The position numbers and the translations under genes were made by a program. 64,000 bases of DNA, from positions 1,240,001 through 1,304,000 of the forward strand of contig OZ242191.1 of the NCBI GenBank assembly GCA_965205915.1, written 5' to 3'. The stretch is from VXMO01 sp965205915. GTDB taxonomy: Bacteria; Chloroflexota; Dehalococcoidia; UBA6926. The notes beneath the pieces are model-generated. The model was not told the origin of the DNA, made no database searches, and saw nothing but the letters and a program-made list of their open reading frames with translations. Below, one piece after another: positions 35,055 through 43,088 of the stretch (the stretch's first letter is position 1; the number at the start of each line of letters is the position of its first letter).

Positions 35055-38000
35055 ATGACGGCCGGCCTTGAGCGCCCATCGCGCGTCCTTGTACTCGGCA
35101 GCGGGCCGATTGTCATCGGTCAGGCCGCCGAGTTTGATTACGCCGGCACGCAGGCGTGCCGCGCTCTCCGTGAGGAGGGCGTGACGTCCATCCTCGTCAA
35201 CTCGAACCCCGCCACGATCATGACCGACCATGAGATCGCGGATGTGGTCTATATCGAGCCCCTGACAGTCGAAGCCGTCACGCGCGTTATTGAGCGTGAG
35301 CGGCCTGACGGACTACTGCCGACGCTTGGCGGGCAGACCGGCCTCAACCTCGCCGTTGACCTTGCGGATGCGGGAGTGCTGGAACGCTTCGGCGTCAGAT
35401 TATTGGGCACTCCGTTAGAAGCTATCCGCACGGCGGAGGATCGCAACCTTTTTCGATCCATGCTGGAGAGCATCGGCGAGCCTGCGCCTGAGAGCGAGGT
35501 CGTCACGACGGTTGAGGGCGCCCGCAGGGTTGTGGAGCGGCTCGGCCTCCCCGTCGTCATTCGCCCCGCCTACACGCTCGGCGGCACGGGGGGCGGCATC
35601 GCCTACACGCAGGAGCAGTTGGATGCGCAGGCGCGGACGGGGCTGTCTCACAGCCCGATTGGGCAGGTGCTGGTTGAGCGCAGCCTGATTGGCTGGAAAG
35701 AGATCGAGTATGAGGTGATGCGGGATGGGACAAATACCTGCATCACCGTCTGCAACATGGAAAACCTGGACCCAATGGGCGTTCATACCGGCGATAGCAT
35801 CGTCGTTGCGCCCAGCCAGACGCTGACGGACAAGGAGTACCAGATGCTCCGCTCCGCCAGCCTAAAGATTATCTCCGCGCTGGGCATCGAGGGCGGCTGC
35901 AACGTGCAGCTTGCGCTGGAGCCACATCCAACAGTTGCCGGCAAGGGAGATAACGCAGATTATTCCGCGTCTCCCTACTACGTGATTGAGGTCAACCCGC
36001 GCGTCAGCCGCTCCTCCGCCCTCGCATCCAAGGCGACCGGCTATCCCATCGCCCGCGTAGCCGCCAAAATCGCCGTCGGCAAGCGGCTGGATGAGATTCC
36101 CAATGCGGTCACGCAGGTCACGACGGCGGCATTTGAGCCCGCGCTCGATTATTGCGTCGTGAAGATACCGCGCTGGCCCTTTGACAAGTTTCCGTCCGGC
36201 GACCGGTCTCTCGGGACGCAGATGAAGGCCACGGGCGAGGTCATGGCCATCGACCGCTCATTCGAGTCGGCTCTGCAAAAGGCGGTGCGTTCGCTGGAGG
36301 TAACGGGAGACAACTTGCTATGGGAGCATCGGACATGGAGCACAATCTCCGACCCACTTGCCGAGCTGCCCCTGCACCCGAACGATCAGCGTCTCTGGGC
36401 GCTGATGGCGGCGCTGCGGCGTGGCGTGTCGCTGGAAGATCTATCAGTCAAGACGGGCATTGATCCATGGTTCCTGTACAAGCTCAACGCCATCGTCGCG
36501 ATGGAGAACAGGTTGCTTGCGGAGCCGCTGACTCCCCGCCTGCTGCGCGATGTGAAGCGCGCCGGTTTCTCCGATACCCAGATCAGCACACTGGCGGATC
36601 GGCTACCTGAGCAGGTGCATGAGCTGCGGCAGGAGTGGGGCATTCGGCCCGTCTACAAGATGGTGGACACGTGCGCGGCGGAGTTTGACGCCGCCACGCC
36701 CTATTTCTATTCGACCTATGAAGAGGAAAACGAGGCCCTGCCGCTTGAGGGCAAATCCGCCGTGGTGATTGGAAGCGGGCCGATCCGTATTGGGCAGGGA
36801 ATCGAGTTTGACTACTGCTCGGTTCACGCCGCATGGGCGCTTCAGGACGAGGGCACAGCAAGTATCATCATTAATTCCAACCCGGAAACCGTGTCAACGG
36901 ACTTTGACACCTCTAGCCGCCTCTATTTCGAGCCGTTGGATGAGGAGGGTGTCGCGTGTGTCCTGGAGAATGAGCGCGTCGAGGTAGGTGGGGAGGATGT
37001 CTTCCCGTCAACGGCGGCGCAGTTCGGCGGACAGACGGCGATCAACCTGATTGGTCCCCTCCACAGGCGCGCCTTTAAGATCCTCGGCACGCCGCCTGCC
37101 ACCGTCGATCAGGCTGAGGACCGTCAGCGATTCGACGAGTTCGTAACGACGCTCGGCATCCCCCGCCCGCCCGGAGCAGGCGTGACGACCATCGAAGAGG
37201 GGTTGGCCGTCGCGAACGCCATCGGCTATCCGATTCTCGTGAGGCCCAGCTACGTGCTTGGCGGCCGCGCGATGGAGATTATCCACACCCCGGCGGAGTT
37301 CACGCGCTATGTGATGGCCAACATGTCCGAGATGGGGCACGGCAGGCCCATCCAGGTGGACAAGTTCCTGGAGGGCATGGAGGTCGAGGTCGACGCCGTT
37401 AGCGACGGCGTGGACGTGCTGATCCCGGGGATCATGGAGCACATTGAGCGCGCGGGTGTCCACAGCGGCGACTCCATGGCCGTCTACCCAGCCATTTCAC
37501 TCACCGAGGACGATGAGCGTCAGATCGTCGACTACACGATCCAGCTCGGCCGTGCATTTGGCATTATCGGCCTGATGAACATCCAGTTCGTCGTGGCACG
37601 GAACGAGAGCCAGGACGGCACGCCTGCGCCTTCGACGGTCTACGTGCTGGAGGTCAACGTTCGCTCAAGCCGCACGGTGCCGTTCATCTCCAAGGTGACG
37701 GACGTTCCGCTGGTCAACCTGGCCACGCGCGTCATGATGGGCCGCACGCTCAAAGAGCTGGGCTACGAGAGCGGGGTTAGGCCCAAGAAGCCGCTCGTGG
37801 CCGTCAAGGCGCCCGTCTCATCCATGTCAAAGCTCATCGGCGTCGATACGTATCTCGGCCCGGAAATGAAGTCCACCGGTGAGGTTATGGGAATCGACGT
37901 CGCCCTGGCGCCGGCCCTCACAAAAGCGCTGCAGGCCGCGCGGCTCATGCTGCCACAGTCCGGCGGAATCCTTGTCAGCGTGTCCGACCGCGACAAGACG

Positions 38001-38387
38001 GAAATCGTCCCGATAACCCGGCGACTGGCAGCGCACGGCTACGATGTCTATGCGACTGAGGGAACAGCAACGATTTTGCGTGCCGTCGGTATTGAGGTCG
38101 CGGGAGTGCCTGCAAAGGTCAGCGAGGGCGACGGCGACGAGGTCACGACAACCGACCTGATTCGTGATGGCCTTGTCCACGCAGTCGTGAACACGATGTC
38201 CGGCAACCGCGTGCCCCTTCGTGACGGCTTTGAGATTCGCCGCGCCGCCACTGAACAGGGCATCCCCTGCTATACGAGCCTCGATACGTTCCGCGTGGCG
38301 GTTGATTCCGTGACGCGCGGGGCGGAGGCGGGCGACTACAGCATCATGCGGCTGGACGAGTATGTGAATGGCAGGCCGGCCCTGTAA
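35055..38387 (+). CDS. carB: carbamoyl phosphate synthase large subunit CarB
   Basis: A 1110-residue enzyme making carbamoyl phosphate for pyrimidines and arginine. It has the expected tandem structure: a first carboxyphosphate half starting VLVLGSGPIVIGQAAEFDYAG with an ATP-grasp (RPAYTLGGTGGGIA), an oligomerisation middle, a second half (VVIGSGPIRIGQGIEFDYC; RPSYVLGGRAMEI), and a C-terminal MGS-like allosteric domain (GILVSVSDRDKTEIVPI onward). Slightly longer than the E. coli protein. GGGAGGGCGGC just ahead of the ATG serves as ribosome-binding site. Confidence 0.96.
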   Translation: MTAGLERPSRVLVLGSGPIVIGQAAEFDYAGTQACRALREEGVTSILVNSNPATIMTDHEIADVVYIEPLTVEAVTRVIERERPDGLLPTLGGQTGLNLAVDLADAGVLERFGVRLLGTPLEAIRTAEDRNLFRSMLESIGEPAPESEVVTTVEGARRVVERLGLPVVIRPAYTLGGTGGGIAYTQEQLDAQARTGLSHSPIGQVLVERSLIGWKEIEYEVMRDGTNTCITVCNMENLDPMGVHTGDSIVVAPSQTLTDKEYQMLRSASLKIISALGIEGGCNVQLALEPHPTVAGKGDNADYSASPYYVIEVNPRVSRSSALASKATGYPIARVAAKIAVGKRLDEIPNAVTQVTTAAFEPALDYCVVKIPRWPFDKFPSGDRSLGTQMKATGEVMAIDRSFESALQKAVRSLEVTGDNLLWEHRTWSTISDPLAELPLHPNDQRLWALMAALRRGVSLEDLSVKTGIDPWFLYKLNAIVAMENRLLAEPLTPRLLRDVKRAGFSDTQISTLADRLPEQVHELRQEWGIRPVYKMVDTCAAEFDAATPYFYSTYEEENEALPLEGKSAVVIGSGPIRIGQGIEFDYCSVHAAWALQDEGTASIIINSNPETVSTDFDTSSRLYFEPLDEEGVACVLENERVEVGGEDVFPSTAAQFGGQTAINLIGPLHRRAFKILGTPPATVDQAEDRQRFDEFVTTLGIPRPPGAGVTTIEEGLAVANAIGYPILVRPSYVLGGRAMEIIHTPAEFTRYVMANMSEMGHGRPIQVDKFLEGMEVEVDAVSDGVDVLIPGIMEHIERAGVHSGDSMAVYPAISLTEDDERQIVDYTIQLGRAFGIIGLMNIQFVVARNESQDGTPAPSTVYVLEVNVRSSRTVPFISKVTDVPLVNLATRVMMGRTLKELGYESGVRPKKPLVAVKAPVSSMSKLIGVDTYLGPEMKSTGEVMGIDVALAPALTKALQAARLMLPQSGGILVSVSDRDKTEIVPITRRLAAHGYDVYATEGTATILRAVGIEVAGVPAKVSEGDGDEVTTTDLIRDGLVHAVVNTMSGNRVPLRDGFEIRRAATEQGIPCYTSLDTFRVAVDSVTRGAEAGDYSIMRLDEYVNGRPAL

Positions 38388-38421
38388 CGGGGCGCCATCA
38401 CTGCGCTCAACCTGCATCTCT

Positions 38422-39204
38422 ATGGCTGACTTCGAGACGATCGCACAGGGCATGATTCTTGTCCGGATTAATTCGTCCAAGATCGCGCGGGCCGCTCGGC
38501 CGGGTCAGTTCGTACAGAGAAGAGGGCCCATAACGCAAGGCTTGGTGGGCGACGATGGCCGCGCGCAAACGCTGCCTTTTGACCCGCAGCCCTATCCAAT
38601 CCACTCAGTCGACGCGGAGAGCGGCGTAGTATCGGTGCTCGCAATCACGGCTGTCGGCTACGAATCCGAAATTACGTCTACACCGACCGGCCTCGAATGG
38701 GCCATCAGGGGGCCCCTGGGTACACCCGTCACGATTGATCCTGCCGCGCGGCATGTTGCATTTATAGCGCAGGGCAGCGGCATCGCGACTCTTATCGCCG
38801 TGCTGCGTGAAACGGCGGAGCGCGGTGTCCGCGTGACGCTGATGGCGGGCGCGGAGAACGCGTGGCAGCTCTATCCTTCACGCCTATTGCCGGAGGGTGT
38901 GCGGGAGATGACGGCGACGGATGACGGCTCCGCCGGCGTGCGCGCGCCCGTCACGCACCTGTTACCGCAGGTTCAGGACGATGCTGACATTCTCATCGCG
39001 GCAGGCCCATCGTCTATGCTTCAGAACCTTGCGCGGATGCGCAAAGATGGCCTGCTGACGATTCCGACGACCGTCCTGATGCTGCCTCGCATGGGTTGCC
39101 GAAACGGCGAGTGCGGCGAATGCACAGTCCAAACCGGAAGCGGCCCGCGCCTCGCGTGCATAGACGGCCCCGCCTTTGGCCTGGATGAGTTGGAGTGGGG
39201 CTAA
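38422..39204 (+). CDS. PyrK-like dihydroorotate dehydrogenase electron-transfer subunit
   Basis: A 260-residue flavoprotein reductase-type subunit. ARPGQFVQRR marks the FAD-binding barrel, AFIAQGSGIATLIAVLRE the NAD-binding half, and MGCRNGECGECTVQTGSGPRLAC holds the four cysteines of the PyrK 2Fe-2S cluster. The frame opens at 38368 inside carB, but ATG 38422 begins the conserved protein. Position right after carB supports a PyrK role with a PyrD that must lie elsewhere. Within the barrel, the usual FAD-binding RxxS-type motif is not obvious, so a paralogous oxidoreductase subunit is possible. Confidence 0.78.
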   Translation: MADFETIAQGMILVRINSSKIARAARPGQFVQRRGPITQGLVGDDGRAQTLPFDPQPYPIHSVDAESGVVSVLAITAVGYESEITSTPTGLEWAIRGPLGTPVTIDPAARHVAFIAQGSGIATLIAVLRETAERGVRVTLMAGAENAWQLYPSRLLPEGVREMTATDDGSAGVRAPVTHLLPQVQDDADILIAAGPSSMLQNLARMRKDGLLTIPTTVLMLPRMGCRNGECGECTVQTGSGPRLACIDGPAFGLDELEWG

Positions 39205-39731
39205 TTACGACGGGCGAACGCAACGAAGTCCATGTCACCCGGCGATAACCCCAATTGGGTTAGTCGGACGGATGCCTCTGCCCGATATTGCGTCCCGTGA
39301 TTGACTACGTGAGCGATGAGTTCCCTCAGGGGCTGCACGGAATCGTTGCCTGAAAGGTCGCGATAGGCAAGTCGGGCGGCGACGGTCTCGTCCGTTAATG
39401 CCTGGGCGAAATTCCGGAAGCGGTGGCTATTCTCTTGCCACAGTTCCGAAAGCGCCGCGAGCGAGGGGATTTCTTCCCCGGCGATTTCCTCGGACTGCCT
39501 GACCTTGGCGACCCATTCCGGCGGCGTCTCTCCTGTCCAGCGCGCTATCCAGATGATTTCGCTGGTCATGATATGGATGAGCGTGGCGTGCAGGCTGCCG
39601 AAGCTGAGGCCGTCAACGTCCGCCAAATAGTCGGACTCGCTAGCCTGACGGGCGCGATCCATTACCTGGCCGTTGGCCCATTGGCTGTAGTCCAGAAGAA
39701 GCTGGAAGAACGTTGCGTTGGCCGCTGACAT
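39201..39731 (-). CDS. DinB family protein
   Basis: A 176-residue four-helix-bundle protein. LLLDYSQWANGQVMDRARQ at the start, the SLHATLIHIMTSEIIWIARWTGE helix with a metal-ligand histidine, and LRELIAHVVNHGTQYRAEA near the C-terminus with two more histidines are the DinB/YfiT metal-site pattern. The family includes thiol-dependent S-transferases; the substrate here is unknown. Its 3' end overlaps that of the convergent pyrK-like gene by four bases. Confidence 0.88.
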   Translation of the reverse strand: MSAANATFFQLLLDYSQWANGQVMDRARQASESDYLADVDGLSFGSLHATLIHIMTSEIIWIARWTGETPPEWVAKVRQSEEIAGEEIPSLAALSELWQENSHRFRNFAQALTDETVAARLAYRDLSGNDSVQPLRELIAHVVNHGTQYRAEASVRLTQLGLSPGDMDFVAFARRN

Positions 39732-39763
39732 CTTGATCTAAGCCTGGCGCTCGTGCTCGGGGA

Positions 39764-39964
39764 TTAGACGGTCTTGAGCTCGAGGTTGTCGAGGTCAGCC
39801 TTCCGGAAGTCTTTGGTCAGGTACAAGACCTCAATGCCGACGACTTCCTTCTGCTCGTTGTAGTCGAGGATAATGCCGGGCGCGACCTCCTCCGACTCAA
39901 TAATCTCGGATTGACAGATTCCCAGATAGAGGGCGCCTGCCTCTTTATCAATTCGCAGCTTCAT
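39764..39964 (-). CDS. DUF2283 domain-containing protein (putative antitoxin)
   Basis: A 66-residue protein with the DUF2283 signature: MKLRIDKEAGALYLGI, EVAPGIILDYNEQKEVVGIEVLYLT. Such proteins are commonly paired with DUF4258 proteins in toxin-antitoxin-like loci. Its start overlaps the upstream DUF4258-like reading by four bases, so the pair was organised as an operon even though the DUF4258 gene is now frameshifted. Confidence 0.85.
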   Translation of the reverse strand: MKLRIDKEAGALYLGICQSEIIESEEVAPGIILDYNEQKEVVGIEVLYLTKDFRKADLDNLELKTV

Positions 39965-40214
39965 CGAAAACCTCTCATTCTCCAGTCGAAGTGTACTGTC
40001 ACGATTCGCCAGGGCATTACGTGGGTATTCACAGCGACGCGGAAATAGTTGTCTTTATCCGGGACTCGTTCGTAGAATCGTTCGATGTCTGAGTCGTTGG
40101 GGTCTGGCTCCCTCCGAACCGGATCCAATATAGCTCTACCCATTCTATGAGAATGCGCTGCTCTGTCATCCTTTCCCGGGCATGGAGGGTGTACTCAAGC
40201 TCTGGTCTCTCCAT
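39961..40214 (-). pseudogene. DUF4258-like gene with a frameshift
   Basis: The N-terminal half is read from ATG 40214 (ELEYTLHARERMTEQRILIEWV) and the C-terminal half in another frame (AILDPVRREPDPNDSDIERF ... VTVHFDWRMRGF). The two halves join near 40135-40142 if one base is restored. Together they make an 85-residue DUF4258 protein, the usual toxin-like partner of DUF2283. No slippery heptamer is evident at the junction, so inactivation or a sequencing error is more likely than programmed frameshifting. Confidence 0.72.
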
Positions 40215-40241
40215 TGCTCAAGTATCGCATGCGACATCTGT

Positions 40242-41261
40242 CTAGCGCACCGGCAGCTGCACGATGGCCGAGCCGCGGACGCAGGGGCGGCCGCCGCTGC
40301 CCTCGCTCCATAGGGCGAGTTCCACGAGGGGGGCGCCGTCCTCATCTCGCCATGTTCGGGTGACACGGCCGTAGTGCGTGATCGTCTCGCCGATGAAGCC
40401 GGGGGAGCGGTTTTCTCCTCGATAGTGGCGCAGGATGCCGCGCCGTCCCATCCACCGCGTCGCCGTCTGGCACAGCATGTCTGACAGCAGGTCGCCTTGC
40501 GAGACACGCTCCGGCAGGCCCTCAACCTCAGCGTAGGCGCGATCGTAGTGGATCAGGTGGCTGTTCGTCTTGACGAGGCCGTAGAAGAAGACCTGCACAG
40601 TTGAGATAAATCGCGGATGGGGCACAAGCTCATCGCCCTCGTGAACGTCCTCCCAGACCGGAGCGTCTGTCCACTGCGGCGGATCGGCGGGTTTCGCCTG
40701 CGCGCCGTTCCCAAGCTCCAGGTCGTCCCACGCCCGGCCCGCGCCGTCCGATGACGTCGGCTGTGGCACGGTGGCCGTTGTCGTGCGGTCGATCATCACC
40801 GTGCGCCCGTGCTGATTCGTGATGGTCATTTCCTTGGTGGTGAAGATCATCGCGCCGGATCGTCCCTGCTTCTCCTCCACGCCGACAACAGTTGATTGAC
40901 GAGTCAGCACGTCGCCGGGCCTGATCGGCTCAATGAACGTCACGTCCGTACCCGTGTACCGGGATTGCGCCCCGGGGATGCGTAGTTGCAGGGGATCGTC
41001 GCGAGCGGCAGGCAGGCCGTCCGGCCTCAGATCGGCGATGGCCGTCGGCGGAAAGCTGGTAAACCCCGTGAACAAGGGCGGGGCAACGATGCCGCCATAC
41101 GGGCCGTCATTGGCGGCCTGCTCATCGATGTAGGCAGGCCGCGCGTCATCGACTGCATAGGCGTACCGGGCAACCTCATCGAATGTGATAGGCGGCCGCG
41201 ACTCCGGCTCCGTCACGCGCCCGATGAGTTCCCGCGCGGCCTTAGCCGCCTCGCTTGCCAT
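40242..41261 (-). CDS. FAS1-like/MaoC-type hotdog dehydratase
   Basis: A 339-residue protein with two hotdog folds. The N-terminal FAS1-like dehydratase domain (about residues 1-165) holds EVARYAYAVDDARPAYID, GIVAPPLFTGF, and TFIEPIRPGDVLTRQSTVVGVEEKQGRSGAM. The second half (WEDVHEGDELVPHPRFISTVQVFFYGLVKTNSHLIHYDRAYAEVEGLPE) is MaoC-like. The expected reaction is hydration of an enoyl-CoA-type thioester. Two related shorter genes lie at 48922-49933. A 19-base sequence shared with the next minus-strand gene lies 33 bases upstream. Confidence 0.85.
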   Translation of the reverse strand: MASEAAKAARELIGRVTEPESRPPITFDEVARYAYAVDDARPAYIDEQAANDGPYGGIVAPPLFTGFTSFPPTAIADLRPDGLPAARDDPLQLRIPGAQSRYTGTDVTFIEPIRPGDVLTRQSTVVGVEEKQGRSGAMIFTTKEMTITNQHGRTVMIDRTTTATVPQPTSSDGAGRAWDDLELGNGAQAKPADPPQWTDAPVWEDVHEGDELVPHPRFISTVQVFFYGLVKTNSHLIHYDRAYAEVEGLPERVSQGDLLSDMLCQTATRWMGRRGILRHYRGENRSPGFIGETITHYGRVTRTWRDEDGAPLVELALWSEGSGGRPCVRGSAIVQLPVR

Positions 41262-41293
41262 CTATCTGCCGCCTCCCGCCTATTTCGACGTAT

Positions 41294-41312
41294 TACACCG
41301 CAAGGATACGCC
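41294..41312 (-). repeat. 19-base perfect repeat, copy upstream of the FAS1-like gene
   Basis: TACACCGCAAGGATACGCC on the plus strand, identical to 42126-42144. On the minus strand it lies 33 bases before the start codon of the dehydratase gene. It reads GGCGTATCCT there, so TATCCT might act as a -10 box or the whole as an operator. Confidence 0.7.
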
Positions 41313-41336
41313 AAGCGGGGCGAGGTGTTAGGCGGC

Positions 41337-42098
41337 CTAACTCACCACCGGCTCTTCGATGGTGACGTTGCCGTAGTCAGTGTAGTCGGCGGTTGCGACT
41401 ATGTCCTCATTCTCAAACCGGATGGTCTCGACTATTCGGCGTACCAATCCTATCTCGATGTCGATCCAGACGGTGCGTGTTGCGTCACCCATTTCCCGTG
41501 GGATTTCCGTCATTCTTCCTTCAAGAACCAACATGGGGCGGCCATCAATCATTTCCGTAGCAAGGAGGCGCAATTCTTCAAGCTCTCTCACCATGAAGAG
41601 GAGATCGTCGGCAATCCGGATCGGCACAACGTAGGCACGCGTTCCTTCCGTGAGAGTCCACGGCTCAGAATCGCACCTCTCGTAGAATGTTGTCGCGATT
41701 GTTACGGCTTCCTGTGTTTCGCAGCTACTACCTCCGGTCACGGCTTCAAAGACGCCGTCCCCGTCCATGTCGCGGACGTATTCCACTGCGAGAATCACAG
41801 TTCTTTGTCGATCGGGTGCCTGGTATTCCACAACCATCCTGCTCGTCTTGGTCCATGGAACGTCTCGCTCGACTCCCGAGTTAACCTGTGTCTCGGTCAC
41901 CCTGAAGGAGTTGACCGACACGCTTTCCGCTCCGAGCGAATCGAGGGCCTCTTTGGGAGATTTGGATATGGAAGTCGCCTGTGGAACGGTAGTGGCAGGG
42001 GTGAGCTCCGGCGCGTCTGAGGCCGGCCCGCAGGCAAGGCTGAGCGATGCCGCCAAGACGACTAACCCCAACGCAGCCAGGCTTATCGTCCGGCTCAT
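41337..42098 (-). CDS. secreted lipoprotein, unknown function
   Basis: A 253-residue lipoprotein. The signal peptide SLAALGLVVLAASLSLAC ends at a lipobox Cys near residue 23, followed by a Thr/Pro-rich linker. The body looks beta-rich and has segments resembling LolA/LppX-type lipid-binding lipoproteins (EALDSLGAESVSVNSFRVTET, MVVEYQAPDRQRTVI, TVWIDIEIGLVRRIV). ATG 42098 has a GGAGGG site and begins the signal peptide; the frame extends upstream without meaning. The gene is bracketed by the two 19-base repeats, one of which lies in its own leader. Confidence 0.8.
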   Translation of the reverse strand: MSRTISLAALGLVVLAASLSLACGPASDAPELTPATTVPQATSISKSPKEALDSLGAESVSVNSFRVTETQVNSGVERDVPWTKTSRMVVEYQAPDRQRTVILAVEYVRDMDGDGVFEAVTGGSSCETQEAVTIATTFYERCDSEPWTLTEGTRAYVVPIRIADDLLFMVRELEELRLLATEMIDGRPMLVLEGRMTEIPREMGDATRTVWIDIEIGLVRRIVETIRFENEDIVATADYTDYGNVTIEEPVVS

Positions 42099-42125
42099 AT
42101 CGCTGCCCTCCAAATACGCATTGCG

Positions 42126-42144
42126 TACACCGCAAGGATACGCC
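42126..42144 (-). repeat. 19-base perfect repeat, copy upstream of the lipoprotein gene
   Basis: Identical to 41294-41312 and again located about 28 bases before a minus-strand start codon (42098). Position relative to the two genes suggests a shared regulatory element rather than random duplication. Confidence 0.7.
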
Positions 42145-42223
42145 CCACGCCCGCATAGCCGGAACGCGGCAACCACGGCGTCAGCGGCCCAAGCGTTGCG
42201 CGAACCGAGAGAAAGGTGGCACA

Positions 42224-43012
42224 TTGAGCGCCATAACTTACTCACGCAAGATAGCATTCGTTGCGGCTTTAGCCATTGCGTTTGTCGCGCTATTGGCGTT
42301 CCTCATTTGGAGTTCCCGTGACTCAGAGGGCGGCTTCTCAGTTGCAGAGGCCCTGTCGCAGACATGCGGCGAGCTCGACCGCGGCCATTACAAGGTTACG
42401 ATTGTGGCCGCGGAACCCGGTGACCCGGGCACTATATGGATCGCCGAGATGGAGAGTTCTCCGGCGGCTAGTAGATTGCGGGTGGTGTATTTCGCCGAAT
42501 CTTCGCAAGAAGTCACAATAACTGAAACGCCGGTAGAGGTTCAACGGTTGCCTGCATATGAAGTCGACATTGAACAGATTCACATTGACGACCGAGTCTA
42601 TACGAGGGACAACATCAGACTAACCGGGGCAAACAGTGAATCTGGAACATGGACGGTTGAGGAGGCAAGTGCGGTAGATGTACACACTCTTGCCGTTGTG
42701 GACAGTCTGGCTGCCTGGCGCCCCACCGTCGAGGAGTTGGCCGAACAGGACGACTTCGCTTTAGGCTGGGAGGACACGCCAACTGAAATGGACAACGTTA
42801 GGCGCTATTCAAGGCAGCTCACTCTTACTCCCAGTGAGGGACGTATGGACATTTGGTTCGATGAGGGATCTGCTACGCTTTTGCGCCATCGAACGACTTA
42901 TTTACAGGCAGACGGCAACGATGGAGACCTCTCCAAAGTCTTAGCCGTCAGTGAACTGACGTTCAGCGATATTGGCTTGTTGAACGAGATTGCTGAGCCG
43001 ACAGCCGGCTGA
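42224..43012 (+). CDS. membrane-anchored exported protein (LolA/LppX-like body)
   Basis: A 262-residue protein with an N-terminal hydrophobic segment (KIAFVAALAIAFVALLAFLIW) as anchor or signal. The body has a repeated-strand character similar in style to the neighbouring lipoprotein (HYKVTIVAAEPGDPGTIWIAE, YSRQLTLTPSEGRMDIWFDEGSATLLRH). The TTG at 42224 is preferred because of AAAGGTGG upstream; the longer frame to 42047 overlaps the divergent lipoprotein. The two genes probably share a divergent promoter region. Function unknown. Confidence 0.72.
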   Translation: MSAITYSRKIAFVAALAIAFVALLAFLIWSSRDSEGGFSVAEALSQTCGELDRGHYKVTIVAAEPGDPGTIWIAEMESSPAASRLRVVYFAESSQEVTITETPVEVQRLPAYEVDIEQIHIDDRVYTRDNIRLTGANSESGTWTVEEASAVDVHTLAVVDSLAAWRPTVEELAEQDDFALGWEDTPTEMDNVRRYSRQLTLTPSEGRMDIWFDEGSATLLRHRTTYLQADGNDGDLSKVLAVSELTFSDIGLLNEIAEPTAG

Positions 43013-43088
43013 ATCAGCGTCGATCCAAGCATGCCCTGAAGCCTATCGACATTGCCCGCGATGGCATCCATATGGCACAGTGAGCGCC

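Noticed and set aside
40130..40145. Programmed frameshift in the DUF4258 gene
   Set aside because: No slippery heptamer or downstream stimulatory structure seen at the junction.
40986..42020. 344-codon plus-strand frame across the FAS1-like and lipoprotein genes
   Set aside because: Covers parts of two well-supported minus-strand genes and has no protein-like features.
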